64,000 bases of DNA, from positions 2,016,001-2,080,000 of the forward strand of contig JABAKD010000011.1 of NCBI GenBank assembly GCA_012845835.1, in the 5' to 3' direction. The stretch is from Undaria pinnatifida. Its lineage: Eukaryota > Sar > Phaeophyceae > Laminariales > Alariaceae. Every line of letters begins with the position of its first letter. The stretch's first letter is position 1. Made by a program: the position numbers and the translations under genes. The notes below the pieces were generated by a model, which saw nothing but the letters and a program-made list of their open reading frames with translations, ran no database searches and was not told where the DNA came from. Positions 30,601 through 41,010 of this stretch are shown here, one piece after another.

Positions 30601-32660
30601 GAACAAAACCCTTGCTGAACATGCATGCCTGTGAGAGGCTTTTATACTGTCGACACTTGGTTAGTTTTTTTTGTGATCTCGTTCTTTTTGTTTATTATCA
30701 GTCAGTCCCCCGGTAACGGGGAGAGCGAGCTCAAACATTAAGGAGGCAGTTGTTGAGAGGGGAGTGGGGTCGGTGAAGATATAAGATTTCCTACGCACAT
30801 TGCCCGTTCGGGAAAGCACGAAGAAGCTCTTCTGCAGTGATAGTTCCAGCAAGCCTAGAACCTTTCTCGTTTTGCGTCTTTTTTTTTCCAAGTTAAGCAT
30901 AGTTTTTTTGTTGACAGCAACCAGAAGGGACCAGCGCCGCTGATGATGTGCGCTCTCGTACGCGAGCCAGGCGAGGTAAAAAACTCGTCTTTTTGCGATT
31001 TTTGAGTGGGACGGAGGATGCACTCCTTACACGTTGGCATCGGTTGAGGAGGCATTCCCCCGAATCGGAGAGGTTTGCTCGGACGTGATGTGATTCCTCG
31101 ACTTTTTTTTATATTTTTTATACGTATTTCAGAAATCCGATCCGCACGCGCTCGCACTTCTTGGTGTGCTTGTGCTATTAATATCGTGTGTTTTTCTTGT
31201 GATTTTCTTTCGTGCTTACACTTCGGGTTTGGCTGTTTTCGTTTTTTCGTTTTTCTTTTTTCGTCTTTTTATTGATGGTGCTTTTCCCTTCTCCTTTTCC
31301 TTTCTCTTTTCCTCTGGTTGTTTTTCTCTTTTGTCTCTTTTTCTTGCCTATTTTGCCTTTTTTTGCCTTTTTTCTCTCTTGTTTCTTTTGCTTCTCGAAC
31401 TCTTATTTTTGTTCCTTATTTTTTTTGGTTGGTTTGCGACGTGTTTTTTTCGTGCCCGATACGTTTGGCTCAGTTTGCTTATCTCCTTAGTTCATGTTGC
31501 GGTGCCTATATCGTAGCGCATTTTTTCTCTATTTCGTATTATACGTATATATACCTGTTTTTGTGAGCATGGAACTTGTGTCTCTCTATTAATAGGAATA
31601 AGAATCAGTGCGGACCTTGGGTATGCTGGATGCATAGAAATAACGGTAGTACCGTATACATACGTATGGGTTATAATGCAGTGGAGGTCCCGCTGCAGTG
31701 CCGGTTGAATAGTGCCAGCTGCCCGCTATAGTGCCTGTAAAATCGCTTGGCACAGATGGGAGCAGCCAGTAGTGGCAGTATGCGGAGTACTGCCGGTTGC
31801 CGCTATTGTGCCGGTATTTCCCTCTATAGTGCACTCACCGGCACTATGATAGGGAGACCGCCACTGTATGCCAGTACAAAACAACGTGTCAAGAGCCCGT
31901 AGAGCACATACCTATGATGGCCAAGTAGCATATGATACGGGAATCAAATGAACATTGCGGTTTTGGTATTAAGACTAAATCGTCCTTATATTTGCGTCCA
32001 CAGCAGTATGTCGTGGTAGATGGAAGCAGTAGGTAGACCTATCGCTGCTGTGGCTATTATATCGTTACCTCCTCCGCAGAACGGTTGCAGTAATTTTATT
32101 TGTAGGTACAGCAGAGGTCCCTGTACAGTGCCGGTTGAGTAGTGCTGGTTGCCCGCTATAGTTCCTGTGCAATCGCTTGGTGCAGATGGGAACATCCAGT
32201 ACTGGCAGTATGGGGGTAGTGCGGGTTGCCGTTACAGTGCCGATATTTCCCTCTATAGTGCACGTACCGGCTCTATAGAGGGACTACTTCTACAGTACTG
32301 CTGTGGGCGTAATTGTGTGTCTGTATATTTATGAATATTTAGGTGTGTACTGATTGATGTAAAGTATATGCCCGGTACAAACGTACGGAACTGTACGCAT
32401 GCCTGATACTCGCGTGCACTACCCGTTATATCATATCATATGATACAATTTTTCAATTTTCTTTTTTTCTTTTATTATTTTGGATTATTAAGGTGATCGT
32501 GTCTCTCTGATTTCGATCGCTCGGCCGTTCTTTCCCTTTGTTGCCCGATGACGGATTTCGTTGTGTTGCTGCTTCCGGGTACATTACGCGATTTTTTTAT
32601 AGTATCATATTTATATTAAGCTACTTTTGGTATTGAAGATTTTTGCCATTGTTATCGCGG
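30600..32660. other. Intergenic stretch without a recognised gene
   Basis: 30660-31560 is T-rich, with frames that look like phenylalanine/leucine-rich peptides but no family match. 31560-31670 matches the end of the pyrimidine-rich dispersed repeat. Two ~165 bp copies of a 'TATAGTGCC' repeat lie at 31680-31860 and 32110-32290 (GTGCCGGTTGA, CAATCGCTTGG, TTCCCTCTATAGTGCAC). The same motif recurs at 20320-20470, 47230-47340 and 48800-48980. Confidence 0.5.
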
Positions 32661-32845
32661 GGGGGAGGGGTGGGGGGATACTCAGTTTGTGCATGGCTGT
32701 AGTCGTATGACCATAGACCCTCGCATCCCTACTATGCCGCGACGGTGCACTTCGCGTTTTCACCAACCAGGCAGACATTGCTTGTAGCAAACGCGAAGCG
32801 CCGTGAGGTATTCGGCGAGTCGTGGCGGGGGGGGGGGGGGGGGGG
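32655..32845 (-). mobile_element. Poly(C)-tailed retroposon, 3'-end fragment
   Basis: Plus strand reads a G run, ATACTCAGTTTGTGCATGGC, CATCCCTACTATGCCGCG, AACCAGGCAGACATTGCTTG and GCCGTGAGGTATTCGGCGAG: the 3' half of the 340 bp element (minus orientation). It is followed by another G run of about 21 bases (32827-32847). Confidence 0.65.
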
Positions 32846-33714
32846 GGCGGGAGGGAGGGCAGGGGGAGGGGTAGGCTCTCGCGCCACTTAACTGAGTGAG
32901 TGATGGTTGATACGATCGATGCTGCTTACCCGATGGTTTTCTGCGCGTTGTTGTTGGGGCGATTTTCAGTTGTTTTTTCATTGTCTTTTAATTTTTGTGT
33001 TGAAAAAGAGGCTGCATGCTCACCTTAACCCCTTGAAAGAACTACACCAACGTTGTTGGGGGCAAGCCACTTAGAATTACTGTGGAGTCTCTTTTTTTTT
33101 AGTAGTTTTGAGGACTGCATTAATTCGCGTTTTCGCGGATAAAGTACTGGAATTCGTGTGGAATAATGTTTGCAGTTCTGAAAGGGCTGTTATAGGTTAT
33201 ACGGCCTGGTATAATATAATATCTGCGTACAAGGGTGACACATCATCTCTGGCTTACACTGTGTTTTTGTGGGCGGTCAAGACTGAGATTGCAGGAGGAG
33301 GAGGAAGGAGCGTCTTTTTTTTTGGTCCGACTCTTCTCTTTCTGTTATTATTGCTGCGTGCTTTTTTCATGTTATTTTTTTTTCATTCCTATGGGGGAGG
33401 AGGCATCACAACAACGGAACAGAAGACGTCAAAAAAACACGGCACCACCATCAGTCACATCATTATCAACAGCGCCACCACCATGTCATTGAGCATGTTA
33501 ACTGTGTGTGAGAGGAGATAGATGTATGTACCTAGCGGTTCAAGTAGCAAGTAATTCTCACTGCGATATACCAAGGTATACCATACACCACACGACCAGG
33601 GAGAGGTTGTAGTACATTATATTCCGAAGTACCCGGTACAGAGTACCCAGGAATCGTCTTTATTTCGTTTTTTGTCGTATATTAAAGTACGTCTACAATT
33701 ATTTTTGTTTTATG

Positions 33715-33975
33715 CATACTGAATTCCACATATGTCTGGTTTGTCCCCCTTTATGCGGGTTATACAGTTTCCGTGCGCAGAACAAGGCTGAACGTCTTAG
33801 TCCTGTTGACCCTGGCATTAGCAGGGGAGTCACCGACCTGCATCCTCCACGAACGAGGGTATGCACACCCCGTAACACGCGCGATCGAAGTATCACACGC
33901 AGCTCGCAAGAACTGCGTTTTTTTATCAAAACCCTTTCTGGTCGATCTCACACACACCTGAATGAAGTGTATTTT
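33715..33975. repeat. Dispersed ~250 bp repeat, reversed copy
   Basis: Reverse complement of the 'gatcgacc' subfamily: CCTGTTGACCCTGGCATTAG, GGGGAGTCACCGACCTGCAT, CACGCGCGATCGAAGTATCA and CTGGTCGATCTCACACACAC. Confidence 0.8.
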
Positions 33976-35432
33976 TTCCTTTTTTTGGAAACATTTCTTC
34001 GCGCGGTGCAGAAGTATGATAACAGTATAGTCTATATGGTCCATGCAGGATACGAAGTACATTTTATTCATTTTTTTCCAGCACCAATGTTAACTTTGCC
34101 CAAGGTAGCGGTGGGTGATTCTGACATCCGAAAGTACGTCTAAACACCGTAAATGGTATGGCAGCAGTGTGTGTTAGTGTGTAACACGCCCCCCTTGGAT
34201 GAAGTGCTGAGCCGGTTTCCTCCGAAAGCAGCGCGGCACGAACAACAACGGTGGCACCTTTGGGAAGATGTCGTCCAGATCTTTCCATAGACATGTCGTT
34301 CGGCGTTTAGATCGTCGAGAAATCGGCATACGAAACTCGTCTGAGGGGGTGTGCTACTTGTATACACCGTCACATACGGTAGCTACGTAAGCTTCAAGCG
34401 GTCATCGCCGAAGTAACTAAATTTTATTTCCGGTGGTATTTACTTTTTTTATCGTCAATAAACCGGAAAATCTTGATAGCTTTATTTTAGGGGACATCTT
34501 TTTCGCAACTCGACTACGACCACGGATTCGGGGAGCTTCGGGAGAGATTCCAATGTCAGCTTTTTTTCTCGTAATAATTTTTGACGGACATATCGGCATA
34601 AAACAGAGTTTGTGAGGTCATTGACATGTTCATACCTTTCTTTGCCGATATTCATTCTCCTTCGCGGTTTAAAAAAAAAAGAGCGGTACAATAGTCCTTT
34701 TTTTGTCGTGCTCCAAATCAGTAAAAAATTGGGGTTTTCGGAAAAAGTATACTTGACGATATATTCATGGTTTTATCTATTTTTAGTAGTTTTTTGTTTT
34801 CAGCCCATTTAAGCCAGACATTGGGTTGTCTTTTTGGTGATCGCCCATATATGACTTGATTTCAGTGTAGTGATATGTTTTTTTTTTCTCGACGGTATTC
34901 GATGCCCTTAGCCTTGGTGATCACGACCAAGGTCGTTAATTTTTTCAAATCCGAAACATTTCAAAAGTTATTATCCGAAAACGAAGTGTACGAATTGTCC
35001 TGCACGGACCGCATCATGCCTACATAGAGTAGAAGAGTAAGTTATTATTATTCTCCTCGTAGGGCTCTAGAGTGATATGATGCGATAATTCTAGAGCCGA
35101 CAACGAGTAGATATCTTAGCTCTCTGCAGGTGCACCAGATGGGAGCCGTTCTCCCCTTTCCTTCTTTGCAAGTACAGCAAGTATGTTACCAAATAGCACC
35201 AGAAAGGAGTCCAAAACGGAAAAAAGAAATGAAGTATCAGCAAAAAACGAAGTTTTCAGGGATAAACCCGCTTTGCCTGTCCGTGGGTAAGGTTCCAAAA
35301 AAAGCGCGGGCGTATTAATGGTAACTATTGATATGGATAGAAGATATAGTACTGCTTACCTACGGAGGGATGTTAGATTTATATCGGAACGGCATTATGC
35401 CATACCAGTTACCAGGTATATTCTAAAACATT
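33976..35432. other. Intergenic stretch without a recognised gene
   Basis: It contains a truncated copy of the 78 bp repeat (34200-34385), AT-rich sequence and short overlapping frames on both strands (34417-34812) with no recognisable family. I see nothing else supportable. Confidence 0.45.
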
Positions 35433-35712
35433 AAAATACACTCCAGCTGTGAGATCGAAGATTTCGTCGAAAATCATATTTGCAAGCTGTGTGTGATACT
35501 CCGATCGTGTGTATTATTGGGTGTGTGTCCTCGTTAAGGATAGTATTACAGGTCGGCGACTACCCTTAGAACTATCTTGTACCAGTGTCAACAGGGTGAT
35601 GTTAATCAATCTGTGCACGGAAACTGTAAGACCCGTTTTTGAGGGGGACAAAATCTGACAGCGGTTGAAAGAAATGCATAAGTTTATCAAGTGTATCCTG
35701 TAAGTCGTATAA
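35433..35712. repeat. Dispersed ~250 bp repeat ('gatcgaag' subfamily)
   Basis: Near-complete plus-orientation copy with GAGATCGAAGATTTCGTCG, TTGCAAGCTGTGTGTGATAC, CAACAGGGTGATGTTA and CCGTTTTTGAGGGGGACA. It ends ~50 bp before the LINE tail at 35766. Confidence 0.8.
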
Positions 35713-35765
35713 CCGGTGAGGGGAGAGCGGGATTCGTAAGGGGCGGGGGGGCGGGGTCAAAAATG

Positions 35766-38326
35766 AGGGGGCGGGGGGGGGGAAGCGTACTCGTTTGGTG
35801 CTTGCCTTAGCCATTTGACCATTCATTGACCACGCACCCCTTTTAAGACGGAGCACCGTTCCTACTCCTTATAGACACCTCCAGCATTTGGGTGCTCATT
35901 ACGCTTCTTCCATATATTACATAGAAACTGTTTGCTTATATATCCTATCCCCGTCCTGTTTCTCCGTCTGCGGCCACCATCTATCTTCTAGGATAACGAT
36001 CGTTTTCTCGCTACTATCTAGTCTACCAAACTCTTCCATGTCACATACGTCTAATTTCCTCATCTATCTCCTCCTCTAATGCATCCTGTTCCTCCAGGTA
36101 TATTTCACATTCTCCTACTATGTGAGTCCTGCTCTTTATTGTGCCACACGGGCAGATATATGTAGCCACGTCCTCCTCCTCCCGACTACTGGTATATATC
36201 TTTCTTCTTTTTGGTAGGTCCAGGTCCCCTGCACGAAATCGCAGTTTCAGCTTTTTCGTGTAATCCATTGGGCCGTGTTGATGCGTTTTCATTCCAACAT
36301 CTTCCCTCAAACCCCCGTATATATCTACTAGGTGATTCTCCTCTTTCACCTTATTTCTTAGCGCTAGCCTTTCCCTTTCAACATTTTTTTATTTTACTTC
36401 CGTCTTGTACCCGCCAAAGTTCTCTATAGACTAGTCTATATATACCTCTTCTTGGTCTGCCCCTGAATCGTTCTCGACTACGTTATCCCATCTTATTCCA
36501 GCTCGCCTTTTGTTATTTTCTCCCATACAGCCCTATCAACTATGGCTGGCAGCCTTTTTTCGGGCATATTGTTTACTGTATATTGCCATATCAACTTCCT
36601 CGCGTCTCTGTTTGTTTCAAGTGGGTGCATTCCTAGTTTTACTGTATTACTAATCGTACTCGAGCATCCTAGTATATTTTTAGCTGCTGTCATCTGCACT
36701 GTTTCCAGTTGTTTTACCTCGCGTTTCCTTCCCATTCTTCTCCTGCATACTCTACATTTGGTACAATTACATTCATCACAGTACTTCTTTTAATCCTGGT
36801 GTCAAGGTGCGGGTCTGTTAGATTCGCATCCTTCTTGCCTACTTGCGATTTGCCCTTTCCTATTACTTTCGCTATGTGTGCATCCCAAGAGCAGTCTTTT
36901 GAGATCTCTACGCCAAGGTACGTATACTGACTGGTCTACGATCGGTAGTTCATCTTCTCCCCACTTCCATTTGAAATTTATCGGATTCACCTTATCTTCG
37001 TTACATACAACTACTGCGCACTTTTTCACGTTCGTTGCCACTCTCCACATTTCCTAGTGTACTCTAGTGCTTTCTCTGTCTGTTGCTGCAATCCTTCAGG
37101 TGTTTCTGATATCCCCACGAAACCATCCGCAAACATCACCCCCGACACCGTATCTTTCCCCATCGTGGCTCCTTGCTTTGTTGCTTCGACTGCTACAATC
37201 ATGTCATAATATATACCTTGAACAGATTGGGTGATAGTGTACATCCCTGTGCAACTTCTTGTAAAATATCAACACATATTTGGATATATCCCCGAGCAGC
37301 ATCACAGCAATTCTCGCACATTCCGTAATATTTTCATCGTTCTCCACATCTTTCCTCTGATCCCAATTTCCCACATCTTTTTCCACAACTCCTTCCTCCA
37401 TACTGTGTCATAGGTCTTCTGTATATCTAGGAAGAAACAGTACGTCGTTGGCCCGGCGTCTTTCTTACCTTGAATTATCTTGCCTAATGTGTGCACATGG
37501 TCTACGCAACTACGGTTTGACCAAATCCTGCTTGCCCTCCCCTTTTTTTTTCGTCCTTCTCCAACATTGTTCCCATTCTATCGTTCAAAACATTACATAC
37601 TGTTTTGGCCTGCGGTGCTTAATAGCGTTATCCCTTGGCAGTTCCCCGGGTCAGCCTTATCTTCTTTCTTGAACAAGTTTACTACAACTCCTTCTCTCCA
37701 CCTCGTAGGCGCGTACTCATTTTTCCGTATCCAACTATACAACATAACCACCATGGTAAGCATACCTTCTCCCTCGTACTTCGTAAATTCATTCACTATT
37801 TTATCTGCCCCTGCTGCTTTTCTACTCTTAGGTTTAGCTTTACTTTTTCTCTACATATTTTATCTTGTTAACTCTCCCTGGAGTCTGTAACCCGTCGGAA
37901 CCCCGGTCTTCCCTTTCTGACCCACCTACGTTCGCCTCTGCCCACGCGTTGAATTCCTTCTCGAATTCTGCGTCGAACGTTTCGTTGGCTGTGGGCGTTC
38001 CTAGCTTGCGGTAATCTTCTGCAAGTACTTCCCTCTTCCCCTTCCAGCTACTAACCATTTTACCGTTATGTGCTCTTATTTATGTAGCTATTCCCGTGTC
38101 TGCCTCGCCTGCTTGTTGACCCAGTATACCTTCTATCCCTGCCCACGTCTGCTTCATCCCGCCATAAAAGTCTTCGTTTGTTTTGTTAATTACGTCTTTC
38201 CATATTCCCTTCTTCTTCTTCTATACCATATCTGTTACTTTCTTTCTAGACATAGCATACACTTTCCATCCTGTCGTAGTTTTATCGATGTATATCTTGC
38301 GTACGACTATCTCCTTGCTCAAGGCA
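35766..38326 (-). mobile_element. Non-LTR retrotransposon (LINE), longest copy, inactivated
   Basis: On the minus strand, separate frames give in order: a linker region (38058-37840), RT motifs RWREGVVVNLFKKEDKADPG and QGITLL (37796-37593), YCFFLDIQKTYDTVWRKELW (37496-37302), the catalytic region SGVMFADGFVGISETPEGL (37244-37026), thumb-like parts, and the C-terminal CPCG...H..GEC cysteine/histidine motif (36349-36041). Frameshifts separate the pieces. The catalytic F/YADD is FADG here. The 3' end is AGTACGCTT plus a C-rich tail (G run on plus at 35766-35782). The 5' part, including any endonuclease, is missing. Confidence 0.85.
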
Positions 38327-39262
38327 AGGAGTCACGATGGGGGGAGATACGGTGTCGGGAGTGATGTTTGCGGACACGATTTCGTGGGGATATTAGAAAC
38401 ACCCGAAGGATTGCAGAAACAGATTAGATAGAGAAAGCACTAGAGTACACTAGGAAATGGAGAGTGACAGCGAACGTGAAAAAATGCGTACTAGTTGTAT
38501 GTAACGATGATAAGGTGAATCCGATAAATTTCAAATGTAAGTGAACTACCGATCGTAGACCAGTATACGTACCTTGGCGTAGAGATCTCAAAGGACTGCT
38601 CTTGGGATGCACACATAGCGCGAAAGTAATCGGAAAGGGTAAATTACAAGTAGGCAAGATGGATGCGATCCTAACAGACCCGCACCTTGACACTAGGATT
38701 AACACATGTATTCTGATTAATGTAATTGTACCAAATGTAGAGTATGCAGGAGAAGTATGGGAAGGGAACACAAAGTTCGTAAAACAAAAAAAAGTACTAG
38801 GATGCTCGAGTACGATGAGTAAAACAGTATTAAGAACAGAACTAGGAATGCACCCGCTTAAAACAAGGAGGAAGACGTGGCTACAAGTGTGTGCCCGTGT
38901 GGCACAACAATAGAGAGAAGGACTCACATAGTAGGAGAATGTGAAATGCACCTGGAGGAACGGGATGCGTTAGAAGAGGAGATGAAATTAGACGTATGTG
39001 ACATGGAAGAGTTTCGTAGACTAGGTAGTAGCGAGAAAACGATCGCTGTCCTAGAAGATAGATGGTGGCCGCAGACGGCGAAACAGGACGGGGATAGGAT
39101 AAGCAAACAGTTTCTATGTAATATATGGAAGAAGCGTAATGAGCACCCAAATGCTGGAGGTGTCTATAAGGAGTACGAACGGTGCTCCGTCTTAAAAGGG
39201 GTGCGTGGCCAATGGTCAAATGACTAAGGCAAGCACCAAATGAGTACGCCCCCCCCCCCCCC
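38327..39262 (+). mobile_element. 5'-truncated LINE copy, head-to-head with the previous one
   Basis: It starts mid-RT at the QGVTMG..DTVSGVMFAD region and runs plus-strand to the tail. A two-base insertion in GCGGACACGATTTCG breaks the frame exactly at the catalytic aspartates. The second frame carries on as DFVGILETPEGLQKQI. The C-terminal frame (38877-39227) has VCPCGTTIERRTHIVGECEM and ends with a stop at TGA before GGCAAGCACCAAATGAGTAC and 14 C residues (39249-39262). Confidence 0.85.
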
Positions 39263-39589
39263 TATATATATTGTCGGAGGGCAAAAAGTTATGCTGCTAT
39301 TCTGTCTCTCTGTATAGAGACCTCGCCATCCAGGGCGTTTCAGCCCCGCCTCGCGGCACGGGTAGTGAAGGTGGACCTCACAACCGGCAGAACGCTTGGT
39401 CCCATGCCGTGCCGAGCCGTGGCTGTCGCGTGCTGGGCATTGCCGACAATCACAAGGCAGTCCTGACAGCCGTCGAGCCAGCCTTGGTGCCGGCGTGCAA
39501 CTTTGAATATATTTTTTTGCGCTTCGAGCCGCTGGCTGGCCTCTCAAATCCCTGTCAGAAGCCACTGGCTCTTTTCTAGAAAGTTGGTG

Positions 39590-41010
39590 CTGAACAGGAA
39601 TATTCCAGTCATAGAGGTACAGAGATTCCGCCGCACCCAGGAGGGACAGGGTTCCACGGCCGGTTCAGAAATCTCTCCATATATCTCAAAACTCCCCATC
39701 AACGGAGATGAAAACTGAAAACGGCCATCCCTCCGGTCGGCACCGCCCCATAAACCCCTACTCCATTGATTGGGTGATCGCTGATTAGCTTGGGCTCACG
39801 GAGCCAGCATCACCCGGCGAGGGCATACGGGGGGTTGAGGGAAGATGTTGGAATGAAAACGTATTTGCATGGCCCAATGGACTACGCGAAAAAGCTGAAA
39901 CCGCCATTTCGTGTAGGGGACCTGGACCTACCAGAAAGAAGAAAAATATATACCAGTAGTCAGGAGGAGGAGGACGTGGATGCACATGTGTGCCAGTGTG
40001 GCACAACAATAGAGAGTAGGACGCGCACAGTAGGAGAATATGGAATATATATACAAGGAGGAAAGGGGTGTGTTAGAGGAGGAGATGAGAAGATAAAAAA
40101 TGTGGCATGGAAGAGTTTGGTAGACTAGATAGTAGCGAGAAAACGTCGCTATTCTAGGAGAGAGATGGTGGCCACAGACGGCGAAACAGGACGAGGATAG
40201 CATAAATAAGCAAAGCATTTCTATGTAGTATATGGAAAAAGCGTAATGAGCCCCCAAATATTGGAGGTGTCTCTATTAGAAGTAGGAACCGTGCTCCGCC
40301 TCGAAAATGATGGCAATGCGTGGTCAATGGTCAAATGACTGGCAAACAACAATTGAGTACGCCCCCCCCCCCCTCCCCATCATCGGCTGATTACTAAATC
40401 ACGGAGCCAGCGCGCATCGAGACTTGCCCCCTGAGACAACGTCTTGGTACCGCCGCACCCGGGGACGATAAGATATCATATCCGGGTCATAAATCCTTTC
40501 ATGTCTCCACAATTCCACCACCCCTGGGACGAAAATGTTGGTCCTCCTGGTCGATAACGTGCCCCCCCCGGCGTGGAAACCCCACCCCTATTCGCTGATT
40601 GCTGGTCGACTGGGCCTAACGGAGCCAGCGCGCGGCGGAAGTTGGCCCTCGAGACAACGGCGTGGTCCAGCCGCGCCCGGGGACGATAAGGTCCCATCCC
40701 CAGACCAAAAATCTTCCCATGCATCGACCACTCCAAAGCCCTGGGGGACGAAAACGGTGATCCCCGAGTGGATACCGCCCCGCACGGTATGAAAAGCCCA
40801 CCCCTGTCGGTTGAATGCCCTGAATATTGATCGGCTGGGCCTAATAGAGCCGGCGCGCGGCAAGACTTGCCCATCGGGACAATATCGAGGTCCCGCCGCA
40901 TACAAGGAAGATAAATTCCCATCCCATGATCAGAGCCCGTCCATGCATCTATAAATCCAACGCCAACGGCCGGCATGATCGCACTTGCTGTTGTCGCTTT
41001 TGAGTTCGCT
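39590..41010. repeat. ~225 bp tandem repeat array interrupted by a LINE
   Basis: GGAGCCAGCGCGC, GACAACG, CCGCACCCGGGGACGATAAG and CCCTGGGACGAAAA recur with starts near 40402, 40622 and 40850. A further diverged unit lies at 39590-39830. A LINE copy (39830-40375) sits between units. Confidence 0.75.
39830..40375 (+). mobile_element. 5'-truncated LINE copy inside the 225 bp array
   Basis: It encodes GGLREDVGMKTYLHGPMDYA and RKIYTSSQEEEDVDAHVCQC. The terminal motif is degraded: CPCG reads CQCG, and the histidine and last cysteine of the H..GEC part are replaced (RTRTVGEYG). It ends AATTGAGTACG plus about 12 C. Confidence 0.8.

Noticed and set aside
30661-31566. Phenylalanine-rich frames resembling membrane proteins
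   Set aside because: They come from T-rich DNA related to the pyrimidine-rich dispersed repeat; no start context, conservation or splice partners.
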